A model generated the notes under the pieces. The model did not search any database and was not told the DNA's origin. It was given only the letters and a program-made list of their open reading frames with translations. The position numbers were made by a program, and so were the translations under genes. From NCBI RefSeq assembly GCF_963855985.1, contig NW_026973566.1, positions 3,696,501-3,760,500 of the forward strand: a DNA stretch of 64,000 nt, written 5' to 3'. Each line of letters starts with the position of its first letter. The stretch's first letter is position 1. Shown here in pieces: positions 53,392 to 64,000 of this stretch. Source of the DNA: Ostrinia nubilalis (taxonomy: Eukaryota > Arthropoda > Insecta > Lepidoptera > Crambidae).

Positions 53392-54062
53392 CACCGGTCA
53401 ACAAAAAAGAAAATTTTTTTTGCGCATGGATTTTACTTATTATATTCTGATTATATAAGTATATTTATATAAAAAAGTGCGATTACAAATCGAAAATATT
53501 TGCTTTTTAAGAAGTTATAGCGATTTGAATTTTCCATCTTCATAGTAGAATGTCTCTAAAGATGCACGTCCCATTCTCATTGTGATATATTTATAAATAA
53601 TTATGGGGGCTTATTCGCAAGAACAAGGGGCACGCTTTCATCAAAATATAGTGAGATTTGAGAGACGACGTTACCAAGGCCAGTATACTGAAAGCATGAT
53701 AGGGTTAGATTTTTATGCAAAAAATCTTCTATGGAACATGACAGGAAATTAGAACTTTTCATTTTTAATAAATATTTGGACTCTATTTTAAATCTTCTCT
53801 TGTGAGAATGAATCTTAAATGGATGTTTGGTATGTTTTAATAATTAGAAAGAATGAAAGAAAGAAAGAAAAAAAAATATTTGGCAACAAATTGAATCATC
53901 TCTATGTTCATGTTTCATACATTCATTGATATGAATTTTTCTATTTTTTACACATAAAAGCAAATTCAGAACAATTTTTTGTTGTTATTCTTAATTCTAG
54001 GTCATAAACCAATAAAAATAAGCTATGCATAACCCGTGCGCAAAAATGCTGTAGACAGTTGT
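53392..54062. mobile_element. 671-bp non-autonomous element, copy 2 (inside BEL-1 pol)
   Basis: Flanked by TA at 53390-53391 and 54063-54064. Same ends (CACCGGTCAACA, GTAGACAGTTGT) and nearly the same sequence as 5382-6050, with roughly a dozen small differences. It carries no gene. Confidence 0.85.
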
Positions 54063-54064
54063 TA

Positions 54065-54924
54065 TCAAGGCAATACAAATTAATCACTTCGCTGACGATA
54101 TTGCACAATTAAATAAACACAATCGGGTGAGATCAACTAGCAGCATTCTCAGTTTGAACCCCATCCTGGATGAAAACAAACTCCTACGTGTCGGTGGGCG
54201 ACTGGGAAACGCAAACTTGAGTCAAGAACAAAAACATCCTATTATCTTGCCCTACAATGACAAGTTAACGGAGTTATTGATTGATCAAGCTCACAAGACG
54301 ACCCTACACGGAGGAGCCAGATTAACTCTAACGTATCTACGCAATAGATATTGGATAATCAGTGGCCTACGAGCAGTGAAGAAACAACTTTCACGGTGCA
54401 TCACGTGTCATCGCTTCAAATCTGCACCCAACCATCAACTCATGGCAGACTTACCACCAGAACGTGTCACCCCATCCCGACCGTTCACTCACACCGGTGT
54501 TGATTTCACTGGACATGTGGAAGTCAAAGCAAATAAAGGCAGAGGCATCAAGACATTGAAAGCCTACGTAGCGGTGTTCGTATGCTTGTGTACGAAAGCT
54601 CTTCACCTCGAACTGGTGTCCGATCTCAGCACAGCTGCCTTCTTGAACGCCTTGAAACGTTTCTGTGCCCGTAGAGGAAAGCCCCAACACATATACAGCG
54701 ATAAAGGCACGAACTTTGTGGGCGCGGCACGGACTCTGGAAAAGCAACGAAGTGAGGCACTGGAATATTACATAAACAATGACGTCATCACTAACCTGTC
54801 TGAGTGGGGCATTGAATGGCATTTCAATGCTCCTTCCTGGCCCACGGCTGGCGGTCTCTGGGAAGCAGCGGTCAAGAGTCTCAAACATCATCTCAAACGA
54901 GTACTCGGGGACTGTACAAGCTAG
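54065..54924 (+). pseudogene. pol: BEL-1 integrase, truncated
   Basis: Continues from 53391. LLRVGGRLGNANLS, HPIILP and the zinc module (HGGARLTLTYLRNRYWI, CITC) precede the core with GVDFTG (Asp), SDKGTNFVGA (Asp) and GGLWEAAVKSLK (Glu). The frame ends at 54924 soon after the Glu. The C-terminal domain usual in BEL integrases is missing and envelope-like sequence follows at once, so a deletion joined the two. Confidence 0.88.
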
Positions 54925-55904
54925 CGCGTGTACACGTTCGTTTAACGAGTGCATACCTACTATTTGAAGTGAAGCTACCACTCATAAACAATGAACAATA
55001 CGAACTCAACCGCATCATTCCTATACCACAAATAACTGAAAACAGAGAGAAACATATTGAACCTACATCAGAATACCTCGCTGTCAACCTAAGGAGAGAC
55101 ATGATAGTACTTCTAGAAGAGCGAGATGTAACATCCTGCATATCATTGCAAGATAACAAACTATTATGTGTTATAAATCAACCTATTTATAACATAAAAG
55201 TCGCCGACACATTGTGTGAGGCGCAATTATTAAACAATGGCAACTTATCGACATGCCGTACAAGAGTATCAAATTGCAACGACAAGTGGGTGCGATTACA
55301 CAATCGCGGCGCGTGGCTATTCTCCTGTTGCGAAGACTGCACTACGCGCATTTTCTGTACAGCTGGAGTTACGTCACAACACCTACGCGGCACGGGAATC
55401 TTATCACTCGGCCTCGGTTGCATGCTGAAAGGAGACAGTTTCATCATTCACGCGCGCAATGACTACCACAGTGAACTAAAACTAACAACAAGCGAAGAAA
55501 CAATGTACATACGCGAATCGAGCATAAACCACATACTCACTGACTTCAATCACACATTTGTCCCTGAAGACCACAAGGAAGCTCTAACATTACTGAAAAA
55601 CAAAATTGACAACATCAAGGAACAACAAGAAGCTTTAAGTGTTCAATCACTCACACACGAGAAACACAATTACGTATTGTACTCTGTAATGGGATTCATC
55701 ATTGCTGCATTCCTTGTGTGGGGGACTCTACGCTTAAGAAGAAGGTATCGAGGCTGCAGCGTGAACCGTCGAGAGCAGCAAGACTCGAGCAGCGCCGCGC
55801 AGCCGCTACGCACGAGGCACAGCGAGCAGACCGCGGATATCGATAGTGTAGACGAGGTGATCGTATCTGCTGCTCGTAAACTAGATAAGGCGTCATCGCC
55901 ATAA
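54906..55904 (+). pseudogene. env: BEL-1 envelope-like ORF, N-terminally truncated
   Basis: The open frame to 55904 includes LLFEVKLPLINNEQYELN, a run of conserved cysteines (CNDKWVRLHN, SCCEDCTTRIFC), a late coiled-coil-like region (LLKNKIDNIKEQQEAL), a hydrophobic anchor (YVLYSVMGFIIAAFLVWG) and a basic cytoplasmic tail. This is the order of F-like envelope proteins captured by insect retroelements, and it resembles the Err-1 remnant. The N-terminal part is absent, with no signal peptide. Whether it is expressed is unknown. Confidence 0.65.
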
Positions 55905-55941
55905 ACTTTTATTTTTCTTCTTTTCTTAAAATTTGGCAGCA

Positions 55942-56179
55942 TGTACGAGCACACTCGACATTTTATTATATTTCGCCGACACCGCATTTTACCGTCAACG
56001 CTTAACTCAATTGTTGTATAATTTTCAGTGCAATAAACACGCTCATCGGTGACGGACACTTTCATTTAACATTCCGCTCCCGAACAACTTATCCTATTTG
56101 TACTCAACTACTACATTCTAACTTAACTACATCAACATATTACTACTTACCACCAAGTGTAAGGGAATTATCCCCTACA
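55942..56179 (+). repeat. BEL-1 3' LTR
   Basis: 238 bp, followed by CGTTC. It differs from the 5' LTR by a 3-bp indel and a few bases near the end. Confidence 0.92.
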
Positions 56180-56184
56180 CGTTC

Positions 56185-57029
56185 AACTTGGCCATTTGAT
56201 CTTGGAGAAGCTATGGAGTTGGTGACATGTTTTATTTGGTAAGTCAAACAAAATTGCTTAAATCGTTTGCTGGTAAACGCAGCACCGCTGTCAGAAATGA
56301 TTCGCTTAGGGTAGCCAAAATTACTAAAAATCTCTTCTAACCTTTGTTCCGCTTCCACGGATTTTGTGGTTTTTGTGGATCGTGCCCAGACGAATTTTGT
56401 GAAGGAATCTACTACCACAAATAGATAGGAAAAACCGTTACTGCTTTTGCAAAATGGACCTAAATGGTCAATGTGTAAAGTATGCATTGGTTCTGCAACT
56501 TTTTCGATTGGGTGAAGGCATCCTTCTTGTCTACCATACTGACCTCGTTTAAAGAGACAATCTATACATGCATCTACATATTTTCTAATGAAACGAGTCA
56601 TGCGTGGAAACCAACAATTTTCTTTAACTAGTTTTTCGCATTTTTTTAGTCCTGGATGACCTATGTCATCATGATATTTGCGCATAAAATTCCAACGTGC
56701 GGCTTTAGGTACCACTAGTCTCATCTGTCCTATTCCTAATTTTCTATATACCTTGTCATATAAAATAGTGTAATTATTAATGATATCTGGATTATCATCA
56801 CCACTGCAAAGTTTCTCTTTGATAATTCGAATTGCCTCATCCTGGTTTTGCAAACACACTACCCAGTCGAATATATCGAGCACTTGTACATGGGATACGT
56901 CTAATGGAGATCTACTTAATGCATCTACGTGCTTGTGGCTGGTACCAGGTTTATGAATTATGTTCATATCGTATTCCTGAATACTAAGCCACCATCTCGC
57001 AATCCTAGGCAGAAGATCCTTTTTTTCAA
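56185..57029 (-). pseudogene. pol: Gyp-2 pol: RNase H end and integrase core
   Basis: After a one-base frameshift near 57030: KDLLPRIARWWLSIQEYD and HKHVDALSRSPLD end RNase H. The integrase follows with HPGLKKCEKLVKENCWF and CIDC (zinc module), and triad residues in HIDHLGPF, ISDSGAAF and NGQVER. BEL-1 is inserted directly after that Glu-bearing motif. The fragment continues at 43691. Confidence 0.88.
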
Positions 57030-59782
57030 ACGTGTCTTACGGCGATACAGTCGGTAACAACTTTAAAATGAATGCCTGCTAAATAAACTCTAAACCGTCT
57101 CAATGTCTCAACCACAGCTAGCGTCTCGAGTTCAAAAGAATGATATAAAGCTTCCTCTTTGCTGGTTTTACGGCTAAAATAGGCTACAGGTCGAAGCGCA
57201 TTTTCGTGCTTTTGTAATAGAATGCCTGCTAAACCCTTACTAGAGGCATCTGTGTGCACTTCAGTTTCCGCTCGGGGATTATACACTGCTAAAATTGGCC
57301 TACTAGTCAAAATTGATTTTAAGTTATCGAACGACTTTTGCTGTTCTTCGCCCCAATTCCAAGTAAAATCTTTTTTCAAAAGTTTATAAAGATCATGTGT
57401 TACAGACGCATAATTTTGAACAAATTTTCTGAAGTAACTCGTTAAGCCTAAAAACATTCTAAGTTCATGGACATTGGTTGGTTCTTTGTATTTTGTAACC
57501 GCTTCGATTTTCTTTTCCCTCGGCCGTATACCTGCTTCACATATGTCATATTCGAGATAATCAATCCGAGTTTGAAGGAACGTGCATTTTTCAATATTCA
57601 AAGTTAGCTTTGCATCACGTAAAATTTGTAATACTTGCTCTAAAACCACTAGGCCCTCTTTTTCCGTAACGCTTGGAATAAGTAGGTCATCAACATACGG
57701 CAAAACTTTATCAAATCTTAATGGTCCTAAAACTTTATCCATTAGCCGTTGGAATACGCACGGTGAATTGGCCAAACCAAAGGGCATACGCAAAAATTCG
57801 TAATGCCCTTCTGGTGTTACGAACCCTGTCTTAGAAATGGAATTACTGCTCATGGGAATCTGATAAAATCCTTGTGATAAGTCTAAGCTAGTGAAGAATT
57901 TCTTGCCGGAAAGTTTTTCAACTTGTTCCTCTATTATGGGTAATGGATATTTATCCTTAATTGTCATGCTATTTAATTTCCTATAGTCAATACATAGTCT
58001 ATAATCCCCTCCCTTTTTTCTAACCAAGATAATGGGACTTGCATATTCCGAAGTGGACTCCTGTATGACTTTATTTTCTAACAAATCATCAATTTTTGCT
58101 CTGACTATCTCTTTTTCGGCCATAGATAAACGGTAAGGACGATAACAAACGGGTTTTTCTGTATTTAACTCGATAACCATTTCAATTTTATCCGTGCATC
58201 CTAACTCTGTAGTATTCTTAGAAAAACAATCACTGTACTTTGTTAGCAATTCTAATAGTTTATTTTTAACAAGTGGATCTGAACTACCGCAATTTACCTT
58301 ATCGGTGTCAATAGTGAAAACTGAATTGTCAGACCGAATATCAGAATACCTTTCCTCAGCGAGAAATTCTTTTTCATCACATAACAATGCTCTAGCTAAG
58401 ATTTGTCCCTTTTTTAATGATAATGGCCGCTGTGATGTATTGGTAATTTCTAAGATTTGTTCTTTGCCGTTAATGATACTAGCAGGAAAAGTATAATTTA
58501 CCCCTTCATAATGCCTAGTACAAGAATCAATAAATAAAACATCATTTAAGGTAGCATCCGATACGATACCGACTGACATGACGTGATTTGGTGGTATTTC
58601 AGTGTCATCTTTACATTTTATTGGAAATTTCAGAATTTCATCGCAATACAAGTCCGATTTAAATACCTCTGATGTTAAAGATTCCTTTTTAGAAATTGTA
58701 AATTCAGTACCAGATATAGTAAAAACATAATCTGGGTCATTAATAATTGGTTGACCTAATGTAACATCCATGTCAGCCATAGACACATCAGTTACAATAA
58801 GCTTTGTTTCGAATTTGTTATCATCTATATCAACATTTACATCTACAACTCCTTTTGCAGGAACTGGAGTACCACCAAAACCACCAATGAACATGATATC
58901 ACAAACCTTTATACGCAAACCAAGTTTCTGACAAAATTGAGAGTTAACTACGTTAATTTTGGCCCCCGAATCAAAATAAGCTCTAGTAGGTGTATCATTT
59001 AACAATATAGTTTTAAAATAAATGCTGTTTACCTCAGAGACCATGTGAACAGTTTCACTAGGCGCAGTTACAGTCGTTGATGAAGAAGTGCTTGGCTTAA
59101 ACCAACATTTATCTGACTGATGGCCAAATTTTTTGCAGTGCACACAATTAAGATTGTTCCTATTTTCCTGGCACCTTTTTACAGTGTGACCAGTCTTTTG
59201 GCATAAAAAGCAGATTACCTGCTTTCTTGGTTCTATGTTGCGATTATATCTAGAGTCACGTGATACTTCGTTAGTAGCCTGACTTTCAAATCGGAAGGGA
59301 ATCCTAGGTTTTATTTCTTCCATTGCCGATAAAAATTTAGAATACAAATCACTTGGTGAGGTATAATTTCCTGCGCGAGCTGCCGTCCGCATGTGAGCCG
59401 GTAATCCATCAATTATGCACGCAACAGCCTTTTCATTATATAATTCAAGTCTATTAAGCAGTGTCAACTTTTTATAAAAGTACTGAGTCATATTTTCGTT
59501 AACCGACTTTCGTTTACTCAACATATCACGAAGTAGTTCGACATAATCATCTCGTCTTGGAAATGCCTGAAGGAGTTCATGTTTCCACTCACTCCAAGAC
59601 AAGTCATAATTAGACAAAGACGTGTGCCATACTTTGGCCATACCCGACAGCCGTGATTGCATAAAGTATGATTTTGTATTATCTGACCAGCCATAGATTT
59701 TACCCAACTGCTCTATTTTATTTATCCAATTAGTCACAAATATATCGTTTTTCTCAGGATCAAAGAGAGGTATAAGGTCAGC
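57026..59782 (-). pseudogene. pol: Gyp-2 gag-pol: capsid, zinc knuckles, protease, RT, RNase H
   Basis: More than 900 codons are open. Capsid region VTNWINKIEQLGKIYGW and FPRRDDYVELLRDML. CCHC knuckles CFLCQKTGHTVKRC and CVHCKKFGHQSDKC. Protease AYFDSGAKINVV (DSGA). RT DYRLCIDYRKLNSMTI, FLRMPFGLANSPCVFQ and the catalytic YVDDLLIPS. RNase H HTDASSKGLAGILLQ and HSFELETLAVVETL. An in-frame stop at 59783 separates it from the gag N-terminus and a frameshift near 57030 from integrase. The domain order equals that of Gyp-4. Confidence 0.92.
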
Positions 59783-59980
59783 TTAGGTTGCCACATTATC
59801 ATAAAGAAATGGAACGGACTCACCGCGACATCTTCGTTTCTCCCGTACAGGTGCGGCGCCGGTGGACGATTCAGAGCTCGTGTCCGTACTTGGGTCGTAT
59901 CTCCGAGGCCGCCATCGTTTTGCAGAAGATGCATCATCTTCAGTTTCTTGTGAAGCCCTTTTACGCCTTGACGTGGACAT
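59783..59980 (-). pseudogene. gag: Gyp-2 gag, N-terminal part
   Basis: ATG at 59978-59980 (MSTSRRKRASQETEDD) overlaps the last bases of the primer-binding site, so there is essentially no leader. The segment is basic and Ser-rich (RRYDPSTDTSSESS), then ends at a TAA after LYDNVAT. The capsid continues in the same frame beyond the stop. A start inside the LTR is possible in this frame but less likely. Confidence 0.75.
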
Positions 59981-59991
59981 CCCACTTCTGA
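59979..59991 (-). other. Gyp-2 primer-binding site
   Basis: Element sense TCAGAAGTGGGAT, a few bases after the 5' LTR. This matches a tRNA-Leu 3' region better than the Gyp-3 and Gyp-4 versions (T instead of C). Confidence 0.65.
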
Positions 59992-59995
59992 AAAT

Positions 59996-60924
59996 TGTTA
60001 AACCTCGAATTAGACACACCACAATTATAATAAATAAACACACATAGCAATAAGTATTTTTATTTGCCAAGGACAAAATGACTGTAATATTATAATAACT
60101 TATTTATTTTAACACCTCTAATCGATTATGAATCTTATAATTCTCCTCGAAATAAATGCATAACAATTAACATAACGGTTTGCCAAATTATTTTACACAA
60201 CACATAGAAAAGGAACCTCAATTTTCTATTTTAACTGCACAGCAATATAACATTATTCTAATTATGATATTGAGTCAAAATAAAATACTTATCTCGGACA
60301 GCGTGACTGCTTGACTTGGAATACTATAATGCCCCCAGTCTCCCATCCGACCTCACTTTTATATCTTTCCAAGATGGCGTTTCCCTCAGTGTCCATCGGA
60401 CCGGAAACTGTCCGTTATTATTAAATTTAATTATTCTTTATTAACTAAACAATTATAATTTTAAACAGTAAGTGATAATTTATATTTATACAATTTTATA
60501 AATTATTAATAAGATAAATGTGTGAAATTGTAACTATCTCAATAAACTACGTCATTTCCCAAAATTACAAAGTTATTATAAATCCTAGTTTGATTTAAAT
60601 ATCAACTTATCAGTTATTTCAATATATTCCAATATATTTATATGCATTAATAAATATTTAAAACAATTTTACGGGATAGATTAATATATTATTTGAAACA
60701 CCGGAAGTTTTAAGATATTAATTAATTTTAACATTATGAATAATATAACGAAAGCAGCAATTTTGCAGTGAACATGCTTCGCCATGTTCAACAATATTGA
60801 AATAATTTATGGTTAAAATGTTATGAATTAATAAAATTTCCTGAGATGGATTAATACAAACCGGAAATTCCTAATTCAGTACTGACAATCTCATTAGCTA
60901 CTCATTATAGAAACTCAATAATAT
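59996..60924 (-). repeat. Gyp-2 5' LTR (main part)
   Basis: Counterpart of 20999-21713 plus 41088-41314. Its last bases (62000-62003) lie beyond the 1071-bp insertion. Confidence 0.88.
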
Positions 60925-61995
60925 CCTCCTGAGACCCCCGGTGTCACTCGTGACACTTGTGTATATATTTTTTTTACAGCGCCATTTATTAGTATTTATG
61001 AAAATTAATAAAAGTGTGTGAAACGTTGGAATATGTCACATATCCAAAAAATTGCTATGCCTCGCACGAAAGGGTTTTTGATTTTGTAAACATTAATTGA
61101 AATTTTGAATTCGCGCGACCTCCGACATGACACATTCCAAAAAAAGAAAATATTATTTAAAACAAGTTTTTTGGTATTGTTTTGTGTTTTCTGTGTGCTA
61201 CGGTAATATATCTCTCAGATTGTGCGATAAAACTATTAAAATGTTTCTATTGTAATAAGTATTTTCGTCAATTAATTCGAGTGTCACTGGTGACACTTTG
61301 GGCACTCGTGATTTGAAATATGGTCCTTTTTAGGATTGTCTGATGGTAACGTCAAGTCAATTTTATGCAACTTTGATGATACTGATGATGAAAAAATTGA
61401 TGCTCCATCCTCAGATATCATCCTCTCCCTGGATATCATCCAAGACCAGAGTACTTGTCAATACCAATCAAATGAGTCAAAACTCGACAGAGTTACATCG
61501 TTTAGTCACAGAGTTTCTATGGCTACCTTCCGTCTCCATCATCAGATCAGCTCCATGACCTCATTATATTGAAGTCTCATCTGAGTTACATGTCTATGCA
61601 AAATTTCAGCTCAATCGGTTGGCAGGAAGTAGCTCTAATTCAGCTTCCAAGATTTTACTCAAACATACATTCACACATTTATAGCAAGTTAAATTAAAGT
61701 TTGTAGTAACAAGTTCAATAAAAGCTGTTAAAAAGTAAATCTTATATGATTCTAAACAATTGCAGATCAATTTGAAACTGAAATCACCTATTTTACCATA
61801 CCTGAAGTAATTAAAATATTAATTAATTTAATGTCTTTGAAACCCGTAGTGTCACTGGTGACACCCCCCATTTTGGCGTATGTAGGGGGGCTAGATTTTT
61901 TTTCGCATTTTTTGTTAGTTGTACATATTAAACTTAGCCTGCCTTCCAAAATTCAAGACAATCCGACAATTTTTAGGGGTCTGGGTCTCAGGAGG
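60925..61995. mobile_element. 1071-bp TIR element in Gyp-2 5' LTR
   Basis: ATAT at 60921-60924 and 61996-61999 (TA also possible). A 13-bp TIR CCTCCTGAGACCC is perfect. Three near-palindromes GTGTCACTSGTGACAC lie at 60941-60956, 61281-61296 and 61849-61864. A short open stretch near 61336-61480 (LSDGNVKSILCNFDDTDDEK) is acidic like a piggyBac transposase N-terminus but too short to identify. Part of the right half (AAAATTTCAGCTCAATCGGT) looks like a SINE tail. Confidence 0.75.
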
Positions 61996-62007
61996 ATATA
62001 ATACGTT

Positions 62008-63481
62008 ACATGTTGGTCCTCAAAAACAAAAGAAATGAGCACCAAATATTCAATATTGTGATACTTTTTTAAATAATTCGATTTGTATAAATTATTTTTT
62101 GTCTATATCAAATAATCTTCAAAATAATTATGTTATGGTACTTATTTTTATTAAGTTGTAGTCAAAGGATGGAAACTATTTAAAGTCACTTGATGTTCAA
62201 AGATTTTTTTTTATTAAAAAAGCATACTTAACACGTTCACACTGCGTTATCGGGTCGAATTGACCTTAGGTGCTGGATGCGTTGGTGCGGGATGGATATA
62301 TTCGGTCTTTTCAGTAGTACGAAAGATAAATATTGTTTTGCAATTGTTTCGTCAAACACAGTAAATATTTGGAAAAAAAAAACTTATCAATTCCTTACGA
62401 CCCGATGTCGCACTAAAAGTAAACAAATATCGTTTAGTGCTTTTATCGTGTCTAATCAACCCGTTGACAGATGACTTTGTGGTCTCTGATCACGGTCGAG
62501 ATCGGTATACTAAGAGAAAATCAACCTTGCGATTTGAAAAAAATAAAGAGGTAAAAATTATGATATCGGGTTCGCCTCTAGTCCCAAACTAAGCAAAGCT
62601 TGTAATTTAAACAAACATGGCAATGTACCATTCTGCTTGCTTATTGGCCGCTAAGCCCTTGGCCAACTCAGTAACCAATGACGGACGATTGTCACTCAAC
62701 CACAAAGTACCGCGTAAATTAAAAGATATTTTTTAATTAAAAATATTAACCAATAATATTTTTTGTTAGATCAAATATATTTTAAAGTTAAGTTATACAT
62801 AGATCGAAATGTAATATTAGGTGATCAATATTAAAAGGCAAACTTGATATAAAAATCATCAAATTAACAAAATTAAAGATCAATAACTAAAAAAGAGGAT
62901 CAAATATTATTTTTGTTTACCAAATATTAAAAGAGTGTGTTAAACATAAATATTATGTTACCTTTAATGAAGATCATTTATAATTTATCCGTAGATCAAC
63001 TAATATAGACCCAATAATTAATATAAAGATAAAATATAATAAAAAACATCATTTATTTTTAAAAGTGCACATACAAAAAAGATCAATTAGTTTTTAGAGG
63101 ATCAAATAATAGGTTCTATATTGGCTCACATAAAATTCTAAATCCTATTCTTTGTCTTACTACCGATTTGTGTTCATAATAATCTCTCTTCATAATTTTA
63201 TTTTTCATACTTTTTTTATTCATACATTTTTATTACTACCATCGGAGCTCATAACAGTTAGTAATCATAATTTTTTTATCAATACTGTTACTACCAAGAA
63301 CCATTTTAAATACATAATTTTTATTTTCAGATCTTTTTTCTTCATAACATTCATTGATCATATTGTTTTAATTAATAATGTTGTTACTAAGAACATACTT
63401 CAACTCATAATGTTGTTGTTCAGAATAATTTACTTTATAACAGACATACTCGTATCTTTAAAAAAATCATATATAATTTAA
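62008..63481. other. Unassigned AT-rich flank
   Basis: Sequence to the right of the Gyp-2 target site. CGGGTCGAATTGACC near 62250 recalls the palindromes of the piggyBac-like element at 10136-11051, after TTAACACGTTCACACTGCG, but no matching right end was found. The stretch 63150-63450 is low-complexity with GTTACTA and TTCATAA words. No gene. Confidence 0.4.
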
Positions 63482-63840
63482 TAGAGTAGATAAGCATGCA
63501 GAGCATGCAGCATGAAAGCAAGCATGCAGCATGCATTGGTATCTCCTCGTCTCCGGCGCTGCGGGATGTGCAGCCCTTCCGCCCTTGCGTAACGAGGCTC
63601 AGGCACCCACGCTTGCTTTCGCAGCTTCGGCTTTTTGGATCGCCATCGGCGCCTTCGGCGCCTCGGCGACCAGCCTCAGCCGCTCCAGCTCACCCGGGCG
63701 CCTGAGCCTCGTTACAGCGGGCGAGGGCTGCCCTCCCTCCGCGCCTCCGGCTTTTAAATTACACTCTAGGGGTAGGGCAGACAAGACTACGTGGAGTCGG
63801 TTTTGGAGCGATTCGTTTCTGTCACGTTAGTTTTGTGGCA
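63482..63840. repeat. GC-rich island with inverted repeats
   Basis: Abrupt change to G/C-rich DNA. GCATGC words repeat at 63496-63535. AACGAGGCTCAGGC near 63590 is inverted near 63703 (GCCTGAGCCTCGTT). GGCGCCTTCGGCGCCTCGGCG forms a local palindrome near 63648. Frames on both strands are open because of base composition. Probably a mobile or captured GC-rich repeat, family unknown. Confidence 0.55.
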
Positions 63841-64000
63841 CAAAATATTGCCTGTTTTGGACCATTTCAAATTAATTTAATGTTAAAATACGATTTAATA
63901 CGAATATAGACATCATGGTTTTCAATAATATGGAATACACTTATGAGTAATCAGTTTATGAAAACAAATATTAGGATACATCACATTTATGAATATTATA

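Larger units (their letters stand above)
43697..56179 (+). mobile_element. BEL-1: BEL/Pao provirus with env-like ORF, split by three insertions
   Basis: Five-base duplication CGTTC at 43692-43696 and 56180-56184, inside Gyp-2 integrase. LTRs 43697-43931 and 55942-56179 start TGTACGAGCACACTCG and end CCCCTACA, with a few differences. Gag with DUF1759-like region, CCHC fingers, protease, RT, RNase H, integrase and an envelope-like ORF occur in BEL order. Inserts: 45161-46343, 47175-51125 and 53392-54062. Confidence 0.93.
20999..62003 (-). mobile_element. Gyp-2: outer Ty3/gypsy provirus expanded by nested insertions
   Basis: CGTT at 20995-20998 and again at 62004-62007. The left (3') LTR is 20999-21713 plus 41088-41314, split by Gyp-3. 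The right (5') LTR is 59996-60924 plus 62000-62003, split by a 1071-bp element. After removing inserts and one TSD copy the LTRs are 942 and 933 bp, differing by a 20-bp and an 11-bp indel that account for the length gap. Primer site 59979-59991, gag-pol 59980 to 56185, then 43691 to 43103 after the BEL-1 insertion. Confidence 0.88.

Noticed and set aside
62222..62260. Left end of a second piggyBac-like element (TTAACACG..CGGGTCGAATTGACC)
   Set aside because: No right terminus or second TTAA pair could be matched within the window.
63496..63830. Ala/Pro-rich open frames on both strands
   Set aside because: High GC content lowers stop frequency. The frames conflict and match nothing known.

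Overview
The window is AT-rich animal (insect-type) chromosomal DNA made almost entirely of transposable elements. CR1-like and RNase H-bearing LINEs, BEL/Pao and Ty3/gypsy proviruses, an env-bearing errantivirus-like relic, mariner, piggyBac, hAT and PIF/Harbinger elements, introns with GT-AG ends and lepidopteran-style SINE/RTE tails together suggest a moth or butterfly. That placement is inference. I found no convincing single-copy host gene.

Left part (1-20998). Short tandem repeats (258-865) precede a CR1-like LINE (ORF1 2466-3962; ORF2 3962-7497) whose ORF2 is split by a 669-bp element. Next come small hairpin repeats (about 8991-9335), an internally deleted piggyBac-like element (10136-11051), and a tRNA-derived SINE head. 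A fold-back element (12055-17608) is split by a Ty3/gypsy provirus, Gyp-1 (12784-17458), whose two 174-bp LTRs look identical. A 25-bp tandem repeat, a decayed gypsy integrase split by another insertion, and a TTAA-flanked MITE follow.

Nested complex (20999-62003). Target-site duplications (TSDs) can be matched pair by pair and show that these 41 kb are one minus-strand gypsy provirus, Gyp-2 (TSD CGTT), filled by later insertions. Its left LTR contains an LTR element with no recognisable genes, Gyp-3 (21714-41083, TSD TATT). Gyp-3 in turn holds an internally deleted errantivirus-like provirus, Err-1 (22025-24671, TSD AGAC), with a mariner inside it (TSD TA). It also holds gypsy Gyp-4 (25996-35044, TSD CATT) with a TTAA-flanked element inside its gag, a Harbinger-type hairpin MITE, two LINE fragments, tandem arrays, and a hAT-like MITE in its right LTR. 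Gyp-2 pol is split at 43692/56180 by BEL-1 (43697-56179, TSD CGTTC). BEL-1 carries a 1183-bp TIR element (TSD ATAT or TA), a complete-looking PIF/Harbinger transposon, Harb-1 (47175-51125, TSD TAC), and a second copy of the 669-bp element. The right LTR of Gyp-2 is split by a 1071-bp TIR element (60925-61995).

Right flank (62004-64000). AT-rich sequence ends in a GC-rich island (63482-63840) with inverted repeats.

How the genes work: nearly all coding capacity is for mobility (gag, protease, RT, RNase H, integrase, transposase). Most copies are broken by frameshifts or insertions. Harb-1 is the exception: both its transposase and its SANT/Myb-like partner stay open when their introns are removed. 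Gyp-1 is near-intact apart from one in-frame stop.
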